Positions 13,905 to 21,869 of a stretch of DNA of 26,208 bases are shown here, one piece after another (positions within the stretch are counted from its first letter, which is position 1; every line of letters starts with the position of its first letter). Source of the DNA: Erysipelotrichaceae bacterium (GTDB taxonomy: Bacteria; Bacillota_I; Bacilli_A; Erysipelotrichales; Erysipelotrichaceae); contig JAFOMB010000102.1 in assembly GCA_017419065.1 (NCBI GenBank), positions 1-26,208 of the forward strand, in the 5' to 3' direction. Made by a program: the position numbers and the translations under genes. The notes below the pieces were generated by a model that saw nothing but the letters and a program-made list of their open reading frames with translations, was not told the DNA's origin and did no database searches.

Positions 13905-16774
13905 AACAGGACCTCCAGTCTGTGCTCTCCTTTATCGAAGTCGAGTCTGACAGGGGAGGAGACTTCTCTTCCATCGTAGAGGAAGGAGGATCTCTCGTTT
14001 ACGCGTTCACCATAGACTTTTCTAATCGATACATGGAAGAGGGTATCCCGGATCTTCATCGTATAGGAGATCTTTTCTCTATCTAACACCGGAGACAGGA
14101 AGAGTTCATCACCTCTGAGGTCGATACCCAATATCTCATAGACAGCCAGAGTCAGCCAGGAGGCGGTCCCTGAGAGGATAGGACCGATGCCTTCTCCGGT
14201 GATGGAGTTGTTGTACTGGGTGCAGAAGCGCGGATTGCCCTTTAAGATGAACGGATCTTCGAGAGTCTTGTACGGCAGGGTCTTTCCGATCATGAAGAAG
14301 GCGAGATCCTGCAGTCTGTCAGAGAGTACAGGGTCATCAAGCGTCCTGGATTTTTTCAGACAGGCGACTGTACACATCATGGCTGCGTGCTTGAAGACAC
14401 CGCCGTTCTCCCTGTCTCCCGGGAAGTAGAAGGAAGAACCGGTGGTGATACCGAGCCTGTCATAATCGACCGGTGTCACGAGTTTCAGTCCGGCATCGCA
14501 CTTCAGGTATTTCTCCACCTTTTCCAGCATTTCCCCGATCTCTTCTTTTGAAGCGATATCGGAGAGAAGTGTCCAGGAGAAGCTGTTGAGGTAGTAGGTA
14601 CCGTCTATTTCCGGATCGAGGGAAAGACCGTCTCCGGCAGAACCGAGATAGGAGTAAGGTCTCTCATCATTGATGAGACAGCGGGCATAGTAGCCGTTGA
14701 TCCAGGCGTTCTCCCGTACAGAGTTCTTTACTTCTTCGGAGATCTCCCCGGCGAAGACCTTCATCTCTTCATCTTCTGATAATTCCGCGAGCTTCACGCA
14801 TTCATCAGCGGCGATCTTCAGGAGACAGGCATTCATGACAGATTCGCTCTGGGTGTTCTCAAACGGGACACCGAAGTCCTGACCCTTTTCCTGCAGCTGC
14901 CGGTAGTAGACCTTTTCTTTTTCCGGTCCGTCGAGGACATCATGATCCAGGCGCAGACAGTCGTTCCAGTCGGCCTTGTCCAGTAATGGGAGGCCGTGCT
15001 TTCCGACAGAGATCTTTCCCGAATAGCGAAGAATAGCCAGGAGGGTATCGCGGAGCGTTCTTTTCTCCTCGCTTCCCGCCATTGGGAATTCCTTTGAAAG
15101 GAAACCGATATCGCCGCTAAGGATGACATAGCGGTAGACCGCCTGTATCAGCCAGAGCTGATCATCGGAGCACATACCCGGCTCCTTGCCACGGCTCGTG
15201 AAGTTGTGGTAGGCGTAGCCGAATTCAAAGACGTTGACGATCCAGGAGGACAGGAGTTTCTGTATGAGTTCGTCCTTACCCTGGGCGTGCAGATAGAACA
15301 TCGAGGCATAGAGATCCTGTATCTCCCTGAATCCCGTTTCCCTATAGGACTTCTGCGTCCAAGCGAAGGAACGGGAGACATAGGTCTGATAGAGGACCTG
15401 GAACGGGAGGTTCTTGGAAAGATAGGTATCGTACAGGTCTTCTCCGCTGGAAACAGATAAAGCGGAAGCGTAGTCATCTTCAGCCTGTATGACTTTTCTC
15501 AGTGTCTCATCGAGCTGAGAAGGATCCTGATAGCGTTCGTAGAGGTGCCGGAGTTCTTCTTTGAAGGAATCGGAGACATCTTCCTGTCCGTCCGAGATCC
15601 CCGCAAAACTGCCGATCTCGACTGATCTCTCCAGTCTGAAAGACCCGGCCATCGCAAAGAAGGCGGCCTGTCTTCTGGTGTGGAGATTAGACAGGGAAGC
15701 GATCCCTTCCGGTCTTTCCGGTGTTCCTCTTCCGAGGAAGTCCGGCAGGTAGGAACAGCACTCTTCCATCGGCTTTCCATCTACCAGCAGCATCGCGAAG
15801 CGCTTCTCCTTGGCGCATTCCTTCGGCTGATGATGGGCAGCTACCGCAATGGCTTTATTCTCCAGGTAACAGATCTCGCTTTCTACGACGACATTGGCGT
15901 AGATGATATCTCCGGAGAGTGTCCCCGGATCCGTGATCCCAAACATCCCTGTCACCACGATACGAAGATCCCTCGGTTTCTCAGTCTCATTTTCGATGAG
16001 GATCTTCTGGGCTTCTACCGCGGACGGCATCCCCTCTTCGTGAGGAAGAATGAAGATGGTGCGGGTGATCTTCAGACCGCACTCTGTCTTATAGGTGATC
16101 ACAGAGCGGTTCTGGGAGTGGACGCAATACGCTTCTTTGACATTATGAGCGACATCGAAGGAACAGAAGATCTGCTTTCCGTTTTCCGTGATGTAGAACT
16201 GGCGGTTGTACGGCTCCCCGTTTTCTTCCGGAGAGAGGACATAGCGCGTCGCCAGGACCTGTTTCTCCTGACGCCCCCGGAAGGAACCCCGGCCGAAGTG
16301 GTCGAGGACAGCCTTTGGGGTAGACTGCAGGCAGTCTTCACTGTTTTCCCGGTTTCCCAGTAAGAGGTTGACCGGATAGTGGGTACCGACTGGATCGGAG
16401 AGGAGGTCTATCACCTGTTCCCCGTTCTCATTGAGTCTTCCCGGAGAGCGGGAGAGCCTGTCTAAATGTTCCCTGATCGTAGAGGAAATATCCTCAGGAA
16501 GAGTCAGTTCTTCATCCTTTGAGCAGAGTTTTCCGGAGACATCATAGAGGACATCTCCGTGGAAACTCTTGAGGAAGGCGGATACAGTGGGGTCAGCCAG
16601 AAGGATTCTGGCACCCGGCATCCATTTCTTCAATCCGGTGATGGTAAAGACACTCTTCTTTTCCAGAGTGAAGAATACGGCATCGTTGTGGTCATAGAGA
16701 GATCCCGCAAAGACGGTCTTTGCCCGGTCGAGAGGTCTGATCAGTTCCGTGCGGCTTGTTTCTGTGTGGATCAT
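13901..16774 (-). CDS. GH94 glycoside phosphorylase (cellodextrin phosphorylase-like)
   Basis: A 957-residue family GH94 protein without a signal peptide, so cytosolic. The (alpha/alpha)6 catalytic barrel holds ADWNDCL with the DWND motif at 602-605, which contains the general acid, and DRENGGVFKHAAM near the C-terminus for the phosphate site. FTSRGKEPGMCSDDQLWL lies before it. It has about 150 more residues than the neighbouring GH94, mostly N-terminal, close to the length of cellodextrin phosphorylases. Laminaribiose or another beta-glucan phosphorylase remains possible. Reaction type: oligosaccharide plus phosphate gives glucose 1-phosphate plus a shortened chain. AAGGAG lies ahead of the ATG. 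It starts 33 nt after the first GH94 gene and overlaps the GH5 start by 4 nt. Confidence 0.85.
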   Translation of the reverse strand: MIHTETSRTELIRPLDRAKTVFAGSLYDHNDAVFFTLEKKSVFTITGLKKWMPGARILLADPTVSAFLKSFHGDVLYDVSGKLCSKDEELTLPEDISSTIREHLDRLSRSPGRLNENGEQVIDLLSDPVGTHYPVNLLLGNRENSEDCLQSTPKAVLDHFGRGSFRGRQEKQVLATRYVLSPEENGEPYNRQFYITENGKQIFCSFDVAHNVKEAYCVHSQNRSVITYKTECGLKITRTIFILPHEEGMPSAVEAQKILIENETEKPRDLRIVVTGMFGITDPGTLSGDIIYANVVVESEICYLENKAIAVAAHHQPKECAKEKRFAMLLVDGKPMEECCSYLPDFLGRGTPERPEGIASLSNLHTRRQAAFFAMAGSFRLERSVEIGSFAGISDGQEDVSDSFKEELRHLYERYQDPSQLDETLRKVIQAEDDYASALSVSSGEDLYDTYLSKNLPFQVLYQTYVSRSFAWTQKSYRETGFREIQDLYASMFYLHAQGKDELIQKLLSSWIVNVFEFGYAYHNFTSRGKEPGMCSDDQLWLIQAVYRYVILSGDIGFLSKEFPMAGSEEKRTLRDTLLAILRYSGKISVGKHGLPLLDKADWNDCLRLDHDVLDGPEKEKVYYRQLQEKGQDFGVPFENTQSESVMNACLLKIAADECVKLAELSEDEEMKVFAGEISEEVKNSVRENAWINGYYARCLINDERPYSYLGSAGDGLSLDPEIDGTYYLNSFSWTLLSDIASKEEIGEMLEKVEKYLKCDAGLKLVTPVDYDRLGITTGSSFYFPGDRENGGVFKHAAMMCTVACLKKSRTLDDPVLSDRLQDLAFFMIGKTLPYKTLEDPFILKGNPRFCTQYNNSITGEGIGPILSGTASWLTLAVYEILGIDLRGDELFLSPVLDREKISYTMKIRDTLFHVSIRKVYGERVNERSSFLYDGREVSSPVRLDFDKGEHRLEVLL

Positions 16775-16791
16775 GTTTTTCTCCTTAGGAA

Positions 16792-16809
16792 AAGGCGGAG
16801 GACCGCCTT
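16792..16809 (-). terminator. Short intercistronic hairpin between the two GH94 genes
   Basis: AAGGCGG (16792-16798) pairs with CCGCCTT (16803-16809) with a 4-nt loop, overlapping the stop codon of the upstream GH94. The stem is short and there is no long U-tract, so at most it attenuates read-through. Confidence 0.4.
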
Positions 16810-19237
16810 ATAAAATCACTTCTACAGATGTTTCCTTCTTTGAGGAAAGAGGGATAGGACCTGTCGGGATGTCTTTTCCGTCTACGAGGATCCTCGTGAC
16901 GCCTTTTTCCTTCCCATCAGGGTTCTTCACGGTGATGTGATACATCGTACCGCGGAAGAGACGGTCGGCCTTGAACTCCTTCACATGGGACGGGATGCAT
17001 GGATCGATGCGTAAGCCGTCATAGTCCGGCTGTATGCCCAGGATCCCCTGTGTGAGGACGGTAAAGGTCCAGGCAGCTGTTCCGGTCAGCCAGGAGTTCT
17101 TTCCTTCTCCGAAGGTCGGAGCGTCCTTTCCGGCGACCATCTGGCAATAGACATATGGTTCTGTCCGATGGATATCGGAGATATCTTCGAGGAAAGCCGG
17201 GCAGGTCTTCTTATAGAGTTCGAATGCTCTGTCGCCATGGCCCATGATGGTCTCCGCGAAGATGATCCAAGGGTTGTTGTGACAGAAGATCCCGGCGTTT
17301 TCTTTGTATCCCGGAGGGTAGGAGGAGATCTCTCCGAGATTGAGCTGGTAGGTGGTATAGGCAGGATTCAGCAGGACGATCCCGTATTTGGTTTCAAGTC
17401 TCTCCTGAACGGAATCCAGGGCTTTCTGAGCTTCGCCGCTCTTCACACCGACACCGGCCATGATGCACATGCCCTGCGATTCGATGAAGATCTGACCTTC
17501 CTTATTGAAGTGGGAACCGACTCTCTTTCCAAAGGCGTCATAGGCGCGTAAGAACCAGTTTCCGTCCCAGCCGTCCTTCAGGATGGCCTTCTCCATGTCG
17601 GCGACAGCCTGTTCGGCTTCTTTGACTTCTTTCTTCTTTCCCAGTTTCTTCAGTATTTCCGCATAGGCCTTTCCATACTTCACAAACATGCCCGCAATGA
17701 ACACGGATTCCGCGACCGGTCCTTCGGAAGGTCCGGAGATCTGGAAGGATTCTCCCGGATACTTCGAGAAGCAGTTCAGGTTCAGACAGTCGTTCCAGTC
17801 GGCACGGCCGATGAGCGGGAGCGAATGAGGACCGAGGTTGTTCAGAGTGTAGTGGAAGCTGCGGCTGAGGTGTTCCAGCAATGGCCTGGCTTCCTTTGGA
17901 TCGTTGTCGAAATCGACATTCTCTTTCAGGATGTCCCAGTCGCCTGTTTCCTTTAAGTAGGCATCGACAGCCGCGATCAGCCAGAGCGGGTCGTCGTTGA
18001 AACCGCCGCCGATATCGGAATTGCCCTTCTTGGTGAGAGGCTGATACTGGTGGTAGGCACCGCCGTCCTTCTTCTGGGTAGCGGCGATATCGAGGATCCT
18101 CTGTCTGGCCTTGGCCGGGATCATGTGGACGAAACCCAGGAGGTCCTGACAGGAATCACGGAAGCCCATGCCTCTGCCGATACCGGATTCATAGTAGGAG
18201 GCAGAACGGGACATATTGAAGGTCACCATACACTGGTAGGAATTCCAGATGTTGACCATGCGGTCGAGCCTGTCATTGCCGGTGGAAACGGAGAATCCGG
18301 AGAGGAGTTCATCCCAGAAGGCTTTCAGTTTCTTCTTTCCTTCATCGAATTTCTCATTGGTATCATATTTGGCGATCAGTTTCTCGCCATAGGAGCGGTT
18401 GATCTGTCCCGGAGCAGTGAATTTCTTTCCATACGGGACTTCGACATAGGCAAGTCCGAATATGACATCATAGCTCTCTCCGGCTTTTAAGGAGATGTGG
18501 AAGTGGTGGGCACCGACCGGCTGCCAGCCATGGGCGATCGAATCACTGCAGTGTCCGGCTTTGACAGCCTCCGGCATGGCCGGGGATCCGTAGACACCCA
18601 TGAAGCTGTCTCTGGAGGTATCGAAGGAAGTGACTTCCTTATTGGCGAAGAAGACGGCGTAATGGTTTCTTCTTTCTCTGTATTCTGTCTTGTGATAGAT
18701 CTTTGATCCATCTACTTCTACTTCTCCGGTCGAGTAGTTTCTCTGGAAGTTCGTCGTATCGTCCTGGGCATCCCAGAGACAGAATTCCACAAAGGAGAAG
18801 AGATCCAGTTCCTTATCATTCTTTCCCTTATTGGTAAGCGTTAAACGCATCAGGAGGATGTTGTCGTTCTTCGGAACGTAGAGCTCCTGCACGGCTGAGA
18901 TCTTCTTCTTTTCGCCGGTGATCGTCGTATAGCCGATACCGTGACGGCATTCATATCTATCGAGCTGCGTATCGCACGGACGTCCGCCCGGATTCCATAC
19001 AGTATTTTCATCCTTTATATAGAGGTGGAAACCATCCTGATCCAGCGGGAGGTTGTTGTAGCGGTAGCGGGTGATACGTCTGAGTCTCGCATCCTTATAG
19101 AAGGCATAGCCTCCGGCGGTGTTGGAACACAGGGTGAAGAAGTCGTCGCTGCCGAGATAATTGATCCATGGAAGCGGTGTATCGACACGCTCGATCACGT
19201 ATTCTTTTCTCTGATCATCAAAATGTCCGTAACGCAT
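16808..19237 (-). CDS. Cellobiose phosphorylase-type GH94 protein
   Basis: An 809-residue GH94 enzyme, the usual length of cellobiose phosphorylase (cellobiose plus phosphate gives alpha-glucose 1-phosphate plus glucose). The general-acid motif is GRADWNDCLNLN with DWND at 480-483. GRGMGFRDSCQDLLG at about 354-368 and SYPPGYKENAGIFCHNNPW in the last quarter match the glucose and phosphate sites of the family. The open frame extends to 19306, but the extra 23 residues read through the promoter. AAGGAGG stands 7 nt before the ATG at 19237, so this is the start. It has no signal peptide and acts in the cytosol. It is the first gene of the left arm and is divergent from the ABC importer operon. 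Other GH94 disaccharide specificities cannot be fully excluded. Confidence 0.92.
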   Translation of the reverse strand: MRYGHFDDQRKEYVIERVDTPLPWINYLGSDDFFTLCSNTAGGYAFYKDARLRRITRYRYNNLPLDQDGFHLYIKDENTVWNPGGRPCDTQLDRYECRHGIGYTTITGEKKKISAVQELYVPKNDNILLMRLTLTNKGKNDKELDLFSFVEFCLWDAQDDTTNFQRNYSTGEVEVDGSKIYHKTEYRERRNHYAVFFANKEVTSFDTSRDSFMGVYGSPAMPEAVKAGHCSDSIAHGWQPVGAHHFHISLKAGESYDVIFGLAYVEVPYGKKFTAPGQINRSYGEKLIAKYDTNEKFDEGKKKLKAFWDELLSGFSVSTGNDRLDRMVNIWNSYQCMVTFNMSRSASYYESGIGRGMGFRDSCQDLLGFVHMIPAKARQRILDIAATQKKDGGAYHQYQPLTKKGNSDIGGGFNDDPLWLIAAVDAYLKETGDWDILKENVDFDNDPKEARPLLEHLSRSFHYTLNNLGPHSLPLIGRADWNDCLNLNCFSKYPGESFQISGPSEGPVAESVFIAGMFVKYGKAYAEILKKLGKKKEVKEAEQAVADMEKAILKDGWDGNWFLRAYDAFGKRVGSHFNKEGQIFIESQGMCIMAGVGVKSGEAQKALDSVQERLETKYGIVLLNPAYTTYQLNLGEISSYPPGYKENAGIFCHNNPWIIFAETIMGHGDRAFELYKKTCPAFLEDISDIHRTEPYVYCQMVAGKDAPTFGEGKNSWLTGTAAWTFTVLTQGILGIQPDYDGLRIDPCIPSHVKEFKADRLFRGTMYHITVKNPDGKEKGVTRILVDGKDIPTGPIPLSSKKETSVEVIL

Positions 19238-19261
19238 ATTTGACCCTCCTTGACACATAAC

Positions 19262-19274
19262 TAAAACGATTAAG
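19262..19274. promoter_or_regulatory. LacI-type operator at the start point of the GH94 operon
   Basis: TAAAACGATTAAG shares AAAACG-TTAAG with the box at 19392-19403. It lies 4 bp downstream of the minus-strand -10, so a bound repressor would block initiation. Confidence 0.65.
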
Positions 19275-19277
19275 TTA

Positions 19278-19306
19278 AGTATAACGTGATTAAATGATAA
19301 AAACAA
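19278..19306 (-). promoter_or_regulatory. Promoter of the GH94-GH94-GH5 operon
   Basis: On the minus strand TTGTTT (19301-19306) and TATACT (19278-19283) are separated by 17 bp. The -10 is a strong match and the -35 is moderate. The start point would be near 19271, leaving a leader of about 34 nt. Confidence 0.7.
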
Positions 19307-19332
19307 GGCGATTTCAGGGCAAATTTTACGAA

Positions 19333-19346
19333 AGTAAACGTTTACA
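19333..19346. promoter_or_regulatory. Central palindromic operator (LacI-family or CcpA cre)
   Basis: GTAAACGTTTAC at 19334-19345 is a perfect 12-bp palindrome centred on CG. It sits upstream of both -35 boxes: 10 bp before the plus-strand -35 and 27 bp from the minus-strand -35. The 14-mer matches the CcpA cre consensus at 13 of 14 positions, so it may serve catabolite repression rather than, or as well as, the local LacI protein. Confidence 0.7.
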
Positions 19347-19355
19347 AAAAAGATG

Positions 19356-19382
19356 TTGACTTTTTGAAAAATGTGCTATACT
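19356..19382 (+). promoter_or_regulatory. Promoter of the ABC importer-GH5-lacI operon
   Basis: TTGACT (19356-19361) and TATACT (19377-19382) are 15 bp apart, and a TG at 19374-19375 makes an extended -10 that can compensate for the short spacer. The start point would be near 19389. Confidence 0.75.
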
Positions 19383-19391
19383 GAAGATGAC

Positions 19392-19403
19392 GAAAACGTT
19401 TAA
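19392..19403. promoter_or_regulatory. LacI-type operator at the start point of the ABC operon
   Basis: GAAAACGTTTAA is a near-palindrome centred on CG, 9 bp downstream of the plus-strand -10. Its right half, AAAACGTTTAAG, differs by one base from the box at 19262-19274 on the other arm. Confidence 0.65.
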
Positions 19404-19408
19404 GTACG

Positions 19409-19458
19409 CTTTCACCGATGTCCGTGCTCATAATACGGACACGGACACAGCTTGAAAG
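19409..19458 (+). promoter_or_regulatory. Structured 5' leader before the solute-binding protein gene
   Basis: An outer helix CTTTCA (19409-19414) with TGAAAG (19453-19458) encloses TGTCCGT (19419-19425), which can pair with either of two tandem ACGGAC copies (ACGGACA at 19435-19441, CACGGACA at 19440-19447). The outer helix ends immediately before the AAGGAG ribosome site. It could stabilise the mRNA or tune translation. It does not match a riboswitch class that I know. Confidence 0.45.
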
Positions 19459-19473
19459 GAAGGAGTTATTTAC

Positions 19474-20817
19474 ATGAAAAAGCTTTTAAGCCTCTTACTG
19501 GCACTGCTGATGGTCTTCGCTTTAGTCGGATGCGGCAATAAAACAGAACCGGCACCGGCACCTGCTGATGAGACACCGGCAGAAGGCAAGATCCTCAATG
19601 TCTGGACCTGGAATACTGAGTTCTGGGATTTCTTAGGCAAGTACTACGCTGATGAAGTCGTCGATGAGTACACACTCAAGAAGGGCGACGTCACGATCAA
19701 GAGAACCACTTATCCGAGTGATGACGGCGCTTACCAGGATGCCCTGGATGCTGCTCTGCTCGCACAGGCTGATGCACCGGCTGATGAAAAGGTCGACCTC
19801 TTCCTCGCTGAAGCCGACTACATCCTGAAGTACACGAATTCCGATGCGACGATGGATGTCAAGTCTATCGGTGTCACGGACTTCTCCAAGGCTTACAAAT
19901 ACACAGTGGAAGCTGCTTCCGATGCCAACGGCGTCGTCAAGGGCGTTTCCTTCCAGTGCTGCCCGGCTGCTGTCATCTACAGACGTTCCATCGCTGCTGA
20001 CATCCTCGGTACCGATGATCCGGCTGCAGTCCAGGAAGCTATGAAAGACTGGGATGCCTTCGATGCATTAGCTGCAAAGGCTAAGGAAAAAGGCTACTAC
20101 ATGATCTCCACGACAAACGCGACTTACCGTGTCTACTCCAATAATGCGACTTCTCCATGGGTCAAAGACGGCAAGCTCAACATCGATGCCAACATCGTCA
20201 AGTGGATGGATCAGTCTGAAAACTATGTCAAGAACGGCTACACGCACTACACTTCCAATATCTGGGGTGCAGAAGCTACAGAAGATATGTTCGCAGACGG
20301 CAAGGCTCTCTGCTACTTCGGACCGGCTTGGTACTTCAACTTCTCTATGACCAACGCACAGGATCCTGAAAAGGGCTCCAGCGGTGACTGGGCTATCTGC
20401 CAGGGTCCGCAGGCTTGGTTCTGGGGCGGCACCTGGATGCTGGCTGCAACCGGTACTGATAACCCGACCATGGTCGCTGATATCATGAACACCTTCATCA
20501 ACAATGACGAAGTCTGTGAGAAGCTCGTTGTCAACGATGCACAGTTCTCCAACAACATGACAGTCAACAACAAGTTCGCTACAGATCCGTCCTTCGGTTC
20601 TGAATTCTTAGGCGGACAGAACCCGAACGCTGTCTTCGCTGAACTGGCTAAGAACATCAAGTTCCAGAATGTCACAAGCTATGACCAGCTCTGCAACGAA
20701 GGTCTGCAGAAGTACTTCACAGAGTTCCTCGATGGCCAGGTCGCCACAAGAGAAGATGCTCTGAACAACTTCAAGGACTTCATCAGAGACAAATATCCGA
20801 GCATTACGGTTGAATAA
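19474..20817 (+). CDS. Sugar ABC transporter substrate-binding lipoprotein
   Basis: A 447-residue extracellular solute-binding protein of the CUT1 type. The signal peptide has lipobox LVGC with Cys20, followed by a Pro/Ala-rich linker (PAPAPADETPAEG), and the mature domain starts with LNVWTWNTEFWDF. Many surface aromatic residues (WYFNFSM, QAWFWGGTWML) suit oligosaccharide stacking. It delivers ligand to the two permeases encoded next. The context of cellodextrin phosphorylases and GH5 enzymes indicates cello-oligosaccharides or a related beta-glucan fragment. AAGGAG lies 8 nt before the ATG. It is the first gene of the plus operon and is separated from the permease genes by two hairpins, consistent with higher expression of the binding protein. 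Confidence 0.93.
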   Translation: MKKLLSLLLALLMVFALVGCGNKTEPAPAPADETPAEGKILNVWTWNTEFWDFLGKYYADEVVDEYTLKKGDVTIKRTTYPSDDGAYQDALDAALLAQADAPADEKVDLFLAEADYILKYTNSDATMDVKSIGVTDFSKAYKYTVEAASDANGVVKGVSFQCCPAAVIYRRSIAADILGTDDPAAVQEAMKDWDAFDALAAKAKEKGYYMISTTNATYRVYSNNATSPWVKDGKLNIDANIVKWMDQSENYVKNGYTHYTSNIWGAEATEDMFADGKALCYFGPAWYFNFSMTNAQDPEKGSSGDWAICQGPQAWFWGGTWMLAATGTDNPTMVADIMNTFINNDEVCEKLVVNDAQFSNNMTVNNKFATDPSFGSEFLGGQNPNAVFAELAKNIKFQNVTSYDQLCNEGLQKYFTEFLDGQVATREDALNNFKDFIRDKYPSITVE

Positions 20818-20840
20818 GCCGATAAGCATCAATCAATGAT

Positions 20841-20866
20841 CTGTGGCAGGCTTAGTCCTGCCACAG
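20841..20866 (+). terminator. Attenuating hairpin after the binding-protein gene
   Basis: CTGTGGCAGG (20841-20850) pairs perfectly with CCTGCCACAG (20857-20866) around CTTAGT and is followed by TTTCTTTC. It probably stops or trims part of the transcripts so that the binding protein is made in excess over the permease. Confidence 0.75.
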
Positions 20867-20867
20867 T

Positions 20868-20903
20868 TTCTTTCATAAACAAATCGGCCTGTTTATGAAA
20901 GAA
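20868..20903 (+). repeat. Second inverted repeat ahead of the permease genes
   Basis: A 13-bp perfect inverted repeat, TTCTTTCATAAAC-type left arm at 20868-20880 and its complement at 20891-20903, with a 10-nt spacer. It is AT-rich, begins 2 bp after the preceding hairpin and ends 21 bp before the permease ATG. It may protect the downstream mRNA or be an anti-attenuator. Confidence 0.7.
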
Positions 20904-20924
20904 TAAAAGAAAAGGAGATCCAAG

Positions 20925-21857
20925 ATGGAAAAAACAAGGAGGGTCCCGGAGAAGAGATCGATCTCATATGCGAAGTGGGGATATATCTTCATCATTCCGT
21001 TCTTCGTCGTATATCTCATCTTTACTCTGTATCCGCAATTACTGACCGTATACAACAGTTTCTTTGAATACTACCGGGATGGCCTGAATGTCATCGGTCC
21101 GAACTTCGTAGGACTAGACAACTATAAGGCCTTATTCACGGTGAATTCATCCGGCTATATCCCGCTGTTCAAGTTCCTCGGGAACACGATCTGGCTGTGG
21201 CTTTTAGGAGCGGTACCGCAGTTCGTGGTGGCGATGATGCTGGCCTTATTCTTCACGAGCACGAGACTCAACATCAAGGGACAGCAGTTCTTCAAGACTG
21301 TCATCTATATGCCGAACCTGATCATGGCCTCGGCCTTCTCGATGCTGTTCTTCGCCTTGTTCTCCCAGGTAGGTCCTGTCAATCAGCTATTGCTGAAATG
21401 GGGTGTCCTGGAGACGGCGTTCAACTTCCTCGGGGTCAAGGTGACAGTCAGAGGACTGATCGCCCTGATGAACTTCCTGATGTGGTTCGGCAATACGACG
21501 ATCCTGCTGATGGCCGGTATCCAGGGCATCGATGAATCGCTCTTCGAATCCGCCAGACTGGATGGATCGACCTCTGTCCAGGTCTTCTTCCACATCACGA
21601 TGCCGTTATTGATGCCGATCTTCATCTACGTCTTCATCACTTCGATGATCGGCGGTATCCAGATGTTCGATGTCCCGCAGGTATTGACTAACGGCATCGG
21701 TACACCGGATAACACGTCTATGACACTGATCATGTATCTCAACAGATTCTTAGGCACCTCCAAGAACTACGGTATGGCCGGAGCTGTCTCAGTACTGCTG
21801 TTCATCATCACTGTCGTCCTCTCCACGATCGTCTTCAAGGTGATCGATAAGGGCTAG
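20925..21857 (+). CDS. Sugar ABC transporter permease, MalF-like
   Basis: A 310-residue inner-membrane permease with six predicted segments, the first at about 17-40 (IFIIPFFVVYLIFTLYP). The EAA coupling loop is ESARLDGSTSVQVFFHITMPLLMP at about residue 205-228, which contacts the ATPase. It pairs with the MalG-like protein encoded 12 nt downstream. AAAAGGAG lies before the ATG. Confidence 0.93.
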   Translation: MEKTRRVPEKRSISYAKWGYIFIIPFFVVYLIFTLYPQLLTVYNSFFEYYRDGLNVIGPNFVGLDNYKALFTVNSSGYIPLFKFLGNTIWLWLLGAVPQFVVAMMLALFFTSTRLNIKGQQFFKTVIYMPNLIMASAFSMLFFALFSQVGPVNQLLLKWGVLETAFNFLGVKVTVRGLIALMNFLMWFGNTTILLMAGIQGIDESLFESARLDGSTSVQVFFHITMPLLMPIFIYVFITSMIGGIQMFDVPQVLTNGIGTPDNTSMTLIMYLNRFLGTSKNYGMAGAVSVLLFIITVVLSTIVFKVIDKG

Positions 21858-21869
21858 AAAGGAGTACTC

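Noticed and set aside
15680..16363. Plus-strand 227-aa open frame inside the larger GH94 gene
   Set aside because: The GH94 frame on the minus strand is a complete recognisable enzyme; the plus frame shows no family features.
19238..19306. Upstream extension of the cellobiose phosphorylase frame with a hydrophobic start resembling a signal peptide
   Set aside because: The added residues overlap the promoter and operator, and AAGGAGG is correctly placed for the internal ATG at 19237; GH94 enzymes are cytosolic.
19334..19345. Inverted repeat as part of a mobile-element end
   Set aside because: No transposase, no target duplication; the CG-centred palindrome between divergent promoters fits a LacI/CcpA operator.
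20841..20903. Small RNA gene in the binding protein-permease gap
   Set aside because: No promoter elements of its own; hairpins fit intercistronic attenuation better.
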